DNA of 64,000 bases from Micromonospora sp. NBC_01699. Its GTDB lineage: Bacteria > Actinomycetota > Actinomycetes > Mycobacteriales > Micromonosporaceae. The stretch's first letter is position 1, and every line of letters begins with the position of its first letter. The position numbers and the translations under genes were made by a program. Positions 8,375 to 16,213 of this stretch are shown here, piece by piece. The notes under the pieces are model-generated. The model had not been told where the DNA came from. It worked only from the letters and a program-made list of their open reading frames with translations, and did not search any database. Location: assembly GCF_036250065.1 (NCBI RefSeq), contig NZ_CP109199.1:4402001-4466000 (forward strand), given 5' to 3'.

Positions 8375-9330
8375 AGGGTGGCTGGGTCGACGCGGGTCGC
8401 GATGGCATCCAGTTCGGCCCAGAGCGGGTCCGGCACCGGGGTCGAGGCGAGCGCGACGGCCTGGTCGACCCGTTCCGGACGGGACGCGCCGATGATGGTG
8501 CTGGCGATCCTCGGGTCGCGGGTGGAGAACTGGATCGCGGCGGCGGCCAGCGGCACCCCGTGCGCGCGGCAGGCCGCCTCCATCTCGCCGATCGCCGTGA
8601 GCAGTCCGGCCGGCGCCTCCCGGTACGCGTACCGGTGCGAGCCGCCGGTGCCCGAGGCGAGGATCCCACCGCCGAACACGGCGGCGTTGACGACGCCGAG
8701 CCCCATCGACGCGGCGAGGTCGATGAGCGGTCGGGCGGACCGGTTCACCAGCGTCCACCGGTTGTGCGTGAGCACGACGTCGAAGTAGCCGGTCCGGACG
8801 TACCGCTCGATCGTCGCCAGGTCACCACCGGCGACGCCGATCGATTGGGCCACGCCGCGCTCGCGCAGCTCCCGCAGTATGTCGACGGGTCCACCAGCTG
8901 CCATGAGCTGGTCGAAGTCGTTCTTCTCCGGGTCGTGCAGGTAGAGCAGCGGAACCCGGTCGAGCCCGAGGCGGTGCAGGCTCTCCGCGATCGACCGCCG
9001 GGCCTGTACCGCGTCGAACACCCCGGAGGCGAGGTCGCGGGCGATCTTCGTCGACAGGACGTACCCGTCGGGTAGCCCGCCGGCGCGGCGGATCGCCGCG
9101 CCGATCCGGCGTTCGGACTCACCCGCGCTGTACGCGGCCGAGGTGTCCAGTGCGCGCACCGGCCCCCGGATCGCGGCCAGCGCCGTGGCGGTTCCCGTCT
9201 CCGGCGGTACCTCGCGGCCGAAGTTGCCCGGCATCGAACCGAGCGGTGCGCCGCCGATCGTCAGTACGGTGATGTCCAGGCCGGTCGCACCCAGCGGCCG
9301 GGTCGGGAGCCGTTGGTCGGGATCGTTCAT
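8365..9330 (-). CDS. Aldo/keto reductase, sugar dehydrogenase type
   Basis: 321 residues from ATG 9330. The AKR catalytic tetrad is recognisable: D62 and Y67 in DTSAAY, K95 in STKIARD and H132 in YLHDPE, with IIGASRPERV near the C-terminus for cofactor binding. The overall sequence recalls the L-fucose/D-threo-aldose 1-dehydrogenase branch. It lies 5 bp downstream of the enolase-superfamily dehydratase. A dehydrogenase followed by an acid dehydratase is the usual order of chemistry in non-phosphorylative sugar oxidation, so the two probably work on one imported sugar. Confidence 0.88.
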   Translation of the reverse strand: MNDPDQRLPTRPLGATGLDITVLTIGGAPLGSMPGNFGREVPPETGTATALAAIRGPVRALDTSAAYSAGESERRIGAAIRRAGGLPDGYVLSTKIARDLASGVFDAVQARRSIAESLHRLGLDRVPLLYLHDPEKNDFDQLMAAGGPVDILRELRERGVAQSIGVAGGDLATIERYVRTGYFDVVLTHNRWTLVNRSARPLIDLAASMGLGVVNAAVFGGGILASGTGGSHRYAYREAPAGLLTAIGEMEAACRAHGVPLAAAAIQFSTRDPRIASTIIGASRPERVDQAVALASTPVPDPLWAELDAIATRVDPATLPA

Positions 9331-9335
9331 GGGTC

Positions 9336-10541
9336 TCAGCTCCGGGGAATCCAGTCGAAGAAGTGGTGGTCGGCCGGGTCCATGTGGGCCAGCGTCGCCT
9401 CGCGGTCGAGCTCGATGCCCAGGCCCGGCGCGGAGCCGACGGTGACGAACCCGTCGACCACTATCGGGTCCGGCAGGCCCTGCACGATCGAGTACCACCA
9501 GTCGTGGGTCGGCACCGGGTACTCGAACGCGATGAAGTTGTCCGGCAGCGTCGCGCACACCTGGGTAAGGGCGGCCAGCCCGAACAGACCGCTGCTGACC
9601 CCGTGCGGCGCGATCTGGATGCCGTGCAGATCGGCGTACTCCGCGATCCACTTCAGCTCCGCGATGCCGCCGACATCGCCGGGGTCGGGCCCGATTACGC
9701 GTACGGCCTGCGTCGAGATCAGTTCCTTGTAGTTGTTGCGCAGATAGATCTGCTCGCCGGTGTGGGTACGGATGCTGGTGGCCCGGGTGACCTCGCGGTA
9801 CTGCCCGGCGTCGACCCACGGCACGCCGTCGCCGCTGAGCAGGTCCTCCGCCCAGACGATGTGCAGCGGTTCGAGTTCGCGCAGGACCGTGATGGCGTCC
9901 GGGACGGTGAACCCCGGTCCCATGTCGAGGGCCAGGCCACGCCCCTCGCCGAGCACGTCGGTCATCGCGCGTACGCAGGCGATGATGTGGTCGATGCCCG
10001 TGCGGGTCAGCATGCCCCGGTTCGGGTGCTTGGGGCCCTCGCGCAGGTCGCCGTAGAAGAACCCGGACACGTTCGGCGCCATGAACCCGTGAAAGCCGAC
10101 GCCCTCCTTGAACAGGGTGAAGCCCTCCGGGGCGGCGGCCATCGCGGCCATCGACTCGGCGTAGTCCTCCGGCTGGTGGCCGCGCAGCACGGGTCGTACG
10201 CCGCCGTTGTAGACCCGGACCCGGTCGCGGACCTTGCCGCCGAGCAGCTTGTGGACCGGCAGGCCGGCGGCCTTGCCGGCGACGTCCCACAGGGCCATCT
10301 CGATCGCCGAGACGAGCGCGCCCCAGGGCTTGAAGCCGCCGAACCGGCGGATCCGCAGCATGCACCGCTCGACGTCGGTGGGGTCCTGGCCGACGAGCAG
10401 GTCCGAGTAGAGCCCGACCAGGTTGTGGATCGCCGGCTTGGAGTATTCGATCTCGCCGAACCCGTCGATGCCCTCGTCGGTGACCACCCGGACGATCGGA
10501 CTGGCCCCGATGACGGCACACCGGACATCAAGGATCTTCAT
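9336..10541 (-). CDS. Mandelate racemase/muconate lactonizing-type sugar acid dehydratase (enolase superfamily)
   Basis: 401 residues, ATG 10541. Enolase-superfamily active-site residues can be placed: K145 (FKEGV) as base, metal ligands D206 (LALDMG), E232 (WAEDLL) and E263 (HTGEQIY), and H313 (IAPHG) as the partner base. This K/H arrangement is that of the mandelate racemase group, whose bacterial members mostly dehydrate aldonic or uronic acids. The substrate cannot be fixed from sequence; neighbours suggest an aldonate derived from a deoxy or uncommon sugar. It follows the permease gene after 35 bp and has a GAAAGAGAG-type ribosome site. Confidence 0.87.
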   Translation of the reverse strand: MKILDVRCAVIGASPIVRVVTDEGIDGFGEIEYSKPAIHNLVGLYSDLLVGQDPTDVERCMLRIRRFGGFKPWGALVSAIEMALWDVAGKAAGLPVHKLLGGKVRDRVRVYNGGVRPVLRGHQPEDYAESMAAMAAAPEGFTLFKEGVGFHGFMAPNVSGFFYGDLREGPKHPNRGMLTRTGIDHIIACVRAMTDVLGEGRGLALDMGPGFTVPDAITVLRELEPLHIVWAEDLLSGDGVPWVDAGQYREVTRATSIRTHTGEQIYLRNNYKELISTQAVRVIGPDPGDVGGIAELKWIAEYADLHGIQIAPHGVSSGLFGLAALTQVCATLPDNFIAFEYPVPTHDWWYSIVQGLPDPIVVDGFVTVGSAPGLGIELDREATLAHMDPADHHFFDWIPRS

Positions 10542-10576
10542 AGTGTCAGTGCTCTCTTTCGAAGCGCGGTGGGCGT

Positions 10577-11419
10577 TCAGCCCTTGACCGCACCGCTGGT
10601 CAGTCCGCCGATGAGATACCGCTGCAACGCGATGAACACGATCACCACGGGTACGGTCAGCACGACCGAGGCCGCCATCGTCGAGCCCCAGTCGACGTGG
10701 TACTCCGTCGCGAACTCCGTCAGGGCCACCGGCGCGGTACGCGCGGACTCGGAGGTGGCGAACACCGACGCGAACAGGAACTCGTGCCAGGACTGGAGGA
10801 AGGCGAACATACCGGCGGCGGCGAGCCCCGGCGCGGCGATCGGGAGGGTCACGTAGCTGACGGCGTCGAACCGGGAGCCACCGTCGATCTCGGCGGCCTC
10901 CTCCAGCGAGATCGGGATCGCCGCGATCTGGTTGCGGATCATCCAGGTGACCAGCGGAACCGTGATCGTGAGGTGCACGAACGCGAGCCCGATGGTGGTG
11001 TCCAGCAGTTGCAGCTTGTTGACCATCTGGTACAGCGGCAGCAGCAGCACGGTCAGCGGCACCAGTTGCCCGACCAGGATGAACAGCGCGACCGACCGGG
11101 CGCCCTTGAACTTGAACCGGGCGAGGGCGTACCCGGCGCTGAAGCAGAAGATCAGGGTGGCGGCCGCGACCAGCAGGCCGACGACTATCGAGTTCACCAG
11201 CGCGTGCGGCATCGACGACTCGGTGAAGACGCTGGTGTAGTTGTCCAGCGTCCAGTGCTTGGGGGTGAGCGTCGGCGGGATCGCGAAGATCTCGTTGCCG
11301 GGCTTGAACGACGTGAAGATCATCAGGACGATCGGCCAGAGCGTCCAGACGAGTACGACGGCGAGCGCGACCCAGGTGAGCACCGCGAACAGCGGGCGCC
11401 GGAACATGGACCGGGTCAT
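10577..11419 (-). CDS. Sugar ABC transporter permease, MalG type
   Basis: 280 residues with about six transmembrane helices. The EAA loop is EEAAEIDGGSRFDAVSYVTLPIAAPGL, which contacts the ATPase. The C-terminus QRYLIGGLTSGAVKG is typical of MalG-like CUT1 permeases. Its ATG overlaps the stop of the partner permease (ATGA). No ATP-binding subunit is encoded in the operon; as in many actinomycetes, a shared MsiK-like ATPase elsewhere probably energises the importer. Confidence 0.93.
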   Translation of the reverse strand: MTRSMFRRPLFAVLTWVALAVVLVWTLWPIVLMIFTSFKPGNEIFAIPPTLTPKHWTLDNYTSVFTESSMPHALVNSIVVGLLVAAATLIFCFSAGYALARFKFKGARSVALFILVGQLVPLTVLLLPLYQMVNKLQLLDTTIGLAFVHLTITVPLVTWMIRNQIAAIPISLEEAAEIDGGSRFDAVSYVTLPIAAPGLAAAGMFAFLQSWHEFLFASVFATSESARTAPVALTEFATEYHVDWGSTMAASVVLTVPVVIVFIALQRYLIGGLTSGAVKG

Positions 11420-12321
11420 GACAACTCCTCCAGGTCGGATCGCATCGCTCGGGCGTAGATCGCGACGAAGACGGCGCAGATCGCCAGTTGCAGCACCGCG
11501 ATCGCGGAGACCATCGACTGGTCGCCGCGCTGGAACGCCTGGTAGAGCTGGATCGGCAGGATGGTCGAGGCACCGGCCGGACCGCCGCTGGTCATCACCC
11601 AGATGATCGTGAACGAGTTGAGCGCCCAGGTGACCAGCGTCAGCACGGCGATCCAGGTGGTCGAACGGATGGCCGGCAGCACGATGTAGGCGAAGGTCTG
11701 CCAGCCGGACGCGCCGTCCAGCCGGGCGGCCTCGTACCGCTCGGCCGGGATGCCGGTCAGCGCCGCGGAGACCATGAGCATGACGAACGGTGCCGTGGTC
11801 CAGATCTGGATCAGCGCGACCGCGTACAGCACGACGTCCGGATTGGACAGCCAGGCGATCGGCTGCTCGATCAGACCGGACTGGACGAGCCAGTGGTTGA
11901 CCAGCCCGTAGTCGCTGGACAGGCTCCACCGCCAGACGGTCGCGCCGACCACGCCCGGAATGATCCACGGAATCATGAACAGGCCGCGCCACACCCCGGT
12001 GAGGCGCAGGAACGGGGAACGCAGCAGCAGCGCGGCCGCGTACCCGATCAGGAGCGCGCCCGCGACGGACACCAGCGTCCAGACGAGCGTGTTGAGCATG
12101 ACGCGCCCGAAGTTGGGCGCGTCGAACAGCCGCCCGAACGCCTCGGTGTCGGACAGGGCGCGGTCGAGGACCGCGATGACCGGGACGACCGTCAGGACCG
12201 CCATCAGGATGGCGGCCGGCAGCATGAGGGCGATCCCACGGCGGGTCGCCCCGGTGCCGGGCCGGCCGGCCGGGCGTGAACCCGGTCGGTCGGCCCGACG
12301 CACCGTTTGGGCCGTGCTCAC
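11416..12321 (-). CDS. Sugar ABC transporter permease, MalF type
   Basis: 301 residues, GTG start overlapping the binding-protein stop (GTGA). Six helices, with an EAA-type loop AERYEAARLDGASGWQTFAYIVLPAIR in the C-terminal half. It forms a heterodimeric membrane channel with the MalG-type subunit encoded next. The Arg- and Pro-rich N-terminal 30 residues are presumably cytosolic. Confidence 0.93.
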   Translation of the reverse strand: MSTAQTVRRADRPGSRPAGRPGTGATRRGIALMLPAAILMAVLTVVPVIAVLDRALSDTEAFGRLFDAPNFGRVMLNTLVWTLVSVAGALLIGYAAALLLRSPFLRLTGVWRGLFMIPWIIPGVVGATVWRWSLSSDYGLVNHWLVQSGLIEQPIAWLSNPDVVLYAVALIQIWTTAPFVMLMVSAALTGIPAERYEAARLDGASGWQTFAYIVLPAIRSTTWIAVLTLVTWALNSFTIIWVMTSGGPAGASTILPIQLYQAFQRGDQSMVSAIAVLQLAICAVFVAIYARAMRSDLEELS

Positions 12322-13565
12322 TTGGCGCCGCCGAGGTTCTTCTCGGCCTGGGCCATGATCGCGCTAGCCCCCTCCTGCGGGCTCTTGGATCCGAGCGCGA
12401 TCTCCTGGATCGTGTCGTGGACGAACGGGATCATCGCGGTCCAGCGCGGGTCGTTCGGGGCGGGAATCGAGTGCTTGGCGAGCTGCTCGCCGTATGCCTT
12501 GCGGACGTCGGTCTGGAACTTGGCGTCCTGGGTCGCGCTCACCCGCGCCGGGAAGGTCAGGGTGAGGCTCGCCATGTTCTCGGGGCGACCGAGGAACGAC
12601 GCCAACTTCTTCGCGCCGTCGAGGTTCTCGGCCTTGGCCGGCACGATGTACGTCCAGCCGACGCCCTCCTGGACGCCAGGGCCGCTCGGGCCGGGGGCGA
12701 TGGCGGTGCCGACCGGGAAGTTCTGCTTCGCCGCCGTGTCGGCGTCGAACACGCCACCCAGGTACATCCCGACCCGACCCTGGAGGAAGAGGTCGCGGAT
12801 CCCGGTGTTGTCCAGCTCGAACGAGCTCTTGGTGGCGTACCCCTCGGTGACCGAGGTGCCCATGAGCTGCAATGCCTGCTGGACGGAGTCGGCCGTGAAC
12901 TTCGGCGTGCCGTTCTCGATCGTCGTACCGTTTTGCAGCGCGAAGTCGAGGAACCGCAGCGTGAGGTCGCTGGGGTCACCCTGCATCGGCCAGGCCGTCC
13001 CGGCGACGGTCGAGGTGGTGAGCTTTTTGGCGTCGGCAATGAACTCCGCCCAGGTGGTGGGCGGGGTCGTGATGCCGGCCTTGGCGAACAGCTCGGTGTT
13101 GTAGATCAGGGCGTTGGTGGCCCACCGGTACGGCACCGCGTACGTCTTGCCGTCGACGGACAGGGTGTCCGTCAGCCCCGGCGCGAAGTCCGACGCCGGC
13201 ATCTTGTCGTCGTAGAGGCTGGTCAGGTCCGCCAGCTGTCCCTTGCCGATGTACGTCTTGGTGCGGGCGATCGACTCGGTGACCAGGTCGGGGGCGTTGC
13301 CCGCGTCGAGCGCGACGGACACCTTGTTCGCGACCGTGGCGCCGGTGGTCTTCACCATCTCGACGTGCAGCGAGGGGTTCTCGCTCTCGAACTGCTGCAC
13401 GAGGGTCGTGGCGACGTCCCAGTCCCAGTCCGGGACCCACCAGGTGACGGTGTTGGACGAGTCGGTGGAACTCCGGGTGGTGTTGAAAACGATGACACCC
13501 ACAACCCCGAGCACCACCACGGCTACCGCCGCGAGCAGTGCGGTTGTGCGTGGACGAATGGTCAT
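12318..13565 (-). CDS. Extracellular sugar-binding protein of ABC importer
   Basis: 415 residues from ATG 13565 with GGAGCAAAGAG just upstream. The N-terminus has a basic start and one hydrophobic helix (about 9-27), then a mature domain typical of family 1 solute-binding proteins (TVTWWVPDWDWDVATTLVQQFE, NAPDLV, YRWATNALIYNTELFAKAGI, FLGRPENM). There is no lipobox cysteine after the hydrophobic segment, so it is either anchored by that helix or cleaved and released, unlike the lipoprotein of the importer at 29565-33177. It is the first gene of the operon ending at 7182. A perfect palindrome 73 bp upstream of the start is the likely GntR operator. Confidence 0.92.
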   Translation of the reverse strand: MTIRPRTTALLAAVAVVVLGVVGVIVFNTTRSSTDSSNTVTWWVPDWDWDVATTLVQQFESENPSLHVEMVKTTGATVANKVSVALDAGNAPDLVTESIARTKTYIGKGQLADLTSLYDDKMPASDFAPGLTDTLSVDGKTYAVPYRWATNALIYNTELFAKAGITTPPTTWAEFIADAKKLTTSTVAGTAWPMQGDPSDLTLRFLDFALQNGTTIENGTPKFTADSVQQALQLMGTSVTEGYATKSSFELDNTGIRDLFLQGRVGMYLGGVFDADTAAKQNFPVGTAIAPGPSGPGVQEGVGWTYIVPAKAENLDGAKKLASFLGRPENMASLTLTFPARVSATQDAKFQTDVRKAYGEQLAKHSIPAPNDPRWTAMIPFVHDTIQEIALGSKSPQEGASAIMAQAEKNLGGAK

Positions 13566-13891
13566 CTCTTTGCTCCGTTGCTCAAGAGGCGAAGTCTCGG
13601 CAGGCGGGGCGAAGCGCCGGCCGTGTCGAGCAGTGTCATCCTGTACGTACAGGATGTCAACCCTCGAAATTGGCCGAGCTGTCGACGCGCTCACGGCAGC
13701 GCAATCAGACTGATTTACGGGTTAATTGCCGGATTTACGGCTTTTGGATCGACGGGAGCCCTGTCGAATTGCAGCCATTATTTCCTATCTGATGCTGTTC
13801 GTGGTATTCGTCGCCTCTAGGGCGGTTCGATCGTGGAGGGTGACGCAGAAATTCGCAACACGTGGCTGCGCCAACGCGACGGTGAGCGGCT
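13566..13891. other. Divergent promoter region between sugar operon and GntR gene
   Basis: About 325 bases without a gene. It is less GC-rich than its surroundings in the right half (about 13690-13860) and should hold back-to-back promoters for the leftward ABC operon and the rightward regulator. The 18-bp palindrome at 13638-13655 is the only strong motif I see. Confidence 0.6.
13638..13655. promoter_or_regulatory. Perfect 18-bp palindrome, candidate GntR operator
   Basis: ATCCTGTACGTACAGGAT reads identically on both strands. It lies between the sugar operon (start 13565) and the divergent GntR/HutC regulator (start 13892), 73 bp from the former. HutC-type regulators bind palindromes of this size, usually inside the promoter they repress. 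Confidence 0.7.
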
Positions 13892-14665
13892 ATGGTCGTC
13901 ACCGTGCACCCTGTTCCCGCCATCGACCGCGGCTCCGCGCTGCCGTTCTATCACCAGCTCAAGCTGCTGATAGTCCAGGACATCGCGGCCCGTGGGCTCG
14001 AACCCGGCGACCGGCTACCCGGCGACTTCGAGCTGTGCGAGCGCTACCGCGTGTCGCGGACCGTCGTACGTCAGGCGCTCCAGGAACTCGAACTCGAAGG
14101 GGTCATCTCCCGGGTCAAGGGCCGGGGCACGTTCGTCGCCGACCGCAAGACCTCCGAGGGCTTCGGGCACGCGATGATCGGGCTGTTCGAAGAGGACGTC
14201 CGCGGCCGCAGTGGCGAGCAGACGATCGCCGTACGACGGTTGGAGACCGTGGCGGCCACCGCCGCCGTCGCCACCGAACTCGGGGTGGCACCGGGCAGCA
14301 CCGTGGTCGAGATCGAACGGCTGCGGATGGTCAACGAGGAGCCCTGGGCCCTGACCATCACGCAACTACCGCTGTCCATCGGCAGGTTCGTCCTTGACGA
14401 GGACCTGTCGAACGTCTCCCTCTACGGCCTGCTGGAGCGCAAGTACGGCGTCCAGTTCGCCACCGGACGACGGTCGATCGAGGCGGGACTCGCCAGCGAG
14501 ACAATGGCCGAGGCGTTGCGGGTCCTACCCGGCGCTCCCCTGCTCATCCTGCGGAGCCTGGCGTTCGACGACTCGGGCGTACCGCTCGAACGGTTCGCCG
14601 GATTCCATCGGGGCGACCTCAGCCGGTTCCTGGTCGACGTCCACCGCAAGCAGCCCACCGAGTAG
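13892..14665 (+). CDS. GntR family (HutC subfamily) transcriptional regulator
   Basis: 257 residues. The winged helix-turn-helix spans about residues 20-85 (YHQLKLLIVQDI, GDRLPGDFELCERYRVSRTVVRQALQELELEGVISRVKGRGTFV). The UTRA ligand-binding domain covers about 95-250, with the conserved VVEIERLRMVNEEPWALTITQLP segment. HutC-type UTRA domains bind sugars, amino sugars or similar small effectors. Divergent placement beside the ABC-sugar operon points to local control through the palindrome at 13638-13655. Repression relieved by the imported sugar or an intermediate is the simplest model. Confidence 0.92.
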   Translation: MVVTVHPVPAIDRGSALPFYHQLKLLIVQDIAARGLEPGDRLPGDFELCERYRVSRTVVRQALQELELEGVISRVKGRGTFVADRKTSEGFGHAMIGLFEEDVRGRSGEQTIAVRRLETVAATAAVATELGVAPGSTVVEIERLRMVNEEPWALTITQLPLSIGRFVLDEDLSNVSLYGLLERKYGVQFATGRRSIEAGLASETMAEALRVLPGAPLLILRSLAFDDSGVPLERFAGFHRGDLSRFLVDVHRKQPTE

Positions 14666-14835
14666 ACAACCCACCGCGCGGGTACCCGTGACGGCTCGGT
14701 ATACGCCGGTTGATCGCCACTGTCCCGTACCGGAGGTGTTCTCGCGAGGTGCGCGGTCGTTTGGGTAGGCCGCGGCGGGGAAGCCCTTGATGCCGGCCGG
14801 GCGTACCGCCGCCAGCGCACAGAGGAGGCTCCGAC

Positions 14836-15237
14836 GTGACGTACGACGACTTCATCGCCACCGTCGCCCGACGGACCGGGCTGACGAACGAGCAGGCCAC
14901 CGACCTCACCTTCGCCACCCTGCAAACCCTGGCCGACCGGATCAGCGCGGGCGAGGCACAGGACCTGGCCGACAAGGTCCCCACCCGGCTCGCCGACCCG
15001 CTGCGCAAGCCGCCGAGCAGCGAGTTCGCCGACCCGTTCGACCTCGCCGAATTCCTGAACCGGGTACGCGACCGCGCCGGGTTGGACGACCCTCAGTCAG
15101 CACCCGGGGTGGCGGCGGTGTTCAGCACCCTGCGCGAGGCGGTGCCCGACTACGAGTTCGACGACATGCGGTCGCAGCTGCCGACCGGCATACGCCAGAT
15201 GACCGAGCCGGTGAACGCACCCGGACCGCGCGGATAG
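14836..15237 (+). CDS. DUF2267 domain protein
   Basis: 133 residues from GTG 14836, preceded by AGAGGAGG. The sequence follows the DUF2267 pattern: YDDFIATVARRTGL, AATLQTLADRIS-type helices, an EA-x-DLADKVPTRL segment, then a second half FDLAEFLNRVRDRAGL...VLREAV-like with DDMRSQLPTGIRQM. The two halves look like an internal duplication of a helical unit. The function is unknown; family members are common in actinobacteria and cyanobacteria. It stands alone between the GntR gene and a converging membrane protein. Confidence 0.85.
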   Translation: MTYDDFIATVARRTGLTNEQATDLTFATLQTLADRISAGEAQDLADKVPTRLADPLRKPPSSEFADPFDLAEFLNRVRDRAGLDDPQSAPGVAAVFSTLREAVPDYEFDDMRSQLPTGIRQMTEPVNAPGPRG

Positions 15238-15283
15238 ACGACCACCGTGCGTGTTCTGACGAGGTGAACGGCCACGCACCGGG

Positions 15284-15985
15284 TCAGGTGCCGACCGGCT
15301 TCCAGATCGTCGCCCGGATCCGCAGGGTCGGGTTGTCGTAGAGCCGGGGCTCAGTGAACTCCACCACCCGGACCCACGCCACCGTGCCCTGGGCGGAGAC
15401 CACGCAGAGGTTGGCACCCACCTCGGGCTCCTCGTGCTGCCCGAGTGCCTGCAACTCCACCTTGGCCAGGCACTGGTCGACCGTCACATCCCCGGCGGGC
15501 ACGTACCCCACCCGCGCGAACCCGCTGGTGAAGAGGGTGGAGAACTCGCCCTCGGAGGTGTACTCAAGGTCCGCCTGGGTCCGCGCGTCTACCTCGTCCG
15601 AGTAACTGGGCACATGGAACACCCGTGGTTGGTCGATGTCGAGCCAACTGCTCCTGCCAACCGACGGCGCGGGCATTCTGAGCTCCTCCGTCACCGGATC
15701 CCCGTACGCCGGTCCGGAAGACGGGGTGGCGGAGCCGGTGCCCGTTTCGACGGGCTGCGAGCGGCTGGGCGGGCCGGGAGTTGACGAGCCGGCCACCTCC
15801 CTCGACGGCTGCCCCGACCCGGTCGGGCCGTCGTCCGGCTGGTACAGGAGAGCGACGAGCGCGACGACCACTCCCACGATGGTGAACAGGCCGGACACCC
15901 CGACCCACCAGGGCGCGGAGTGCCAACGGGCGCGCGCCGACGGAGCCGGGTGATGCTCTCGCGGGTGATTGCCGGTATCGGCCAC
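15284..15985 (-). CDS. Hypothetical single-span membrane protein
   Basis: 233 residues if translation starts at GTG 15985, which has GGGAGA upstream; the frame is open to 16129 but that part looks non-coding. One transmembrane helix (about 27-50, WWVGVSGLFTIVGVVVALVALLY) follows a His/Arg-rich cytosolic start. After it comes a Ser/Pro/Thr-rich linker and an extracellular domain of about 130 residues ending KPVGT. I do not recognise the outer domain. It contains two cysteines that could pair. Confidence 0.7.
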   Translation of the reverse strand: MADTGNHPREHHPAPSARARWHSAPWWVGVSGLFTIVGVVVALVALLYQPDDGPTGSGQPSREVAGSSTPGPPSRSQPVETGTGSATPSSGPAYGDPVTEELRMPAPSVGRSSWLDIDQPRVFHVPSYSDEVDARTQADLEYTSEGEFSTLFTSGFARVGYVPAGDVTVDQCLAKVELQALGQHEEPEVGANLCVVSAQGTVAWVRVVEFTEPRLYDNPTLRIRATIWKPVGT

Positions 15986-16213
15986 AGTCTGTCTCCCGTC
16001 GACAGCAATCACTCTAGGAGAAGTGGGCGACCAATGTCGTCCACATCCGACCTCACCCGATGGGCGGGCAGGTGACCTGCCGCGCCCACGGTGACACGGC
16101 GGGGTCGACACCCGTGCCGACCGGTCCAAGATGGGCTGGTCGGCACCGGTGTTCGTCTGCTCGATAGTGGTCAGGTCAACACTGGTGTGCCAGCACCCGA
16201 GGCGTCCGCCCGG

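Noticed and set aside
9336-11573. Continuous minus-strand frame of 745 codons covering the dehydratase
   Set aside because: The upstream 340 codons are an out-of-frame reading of two permease genes; the real dehydratase starts at ATG 10541.
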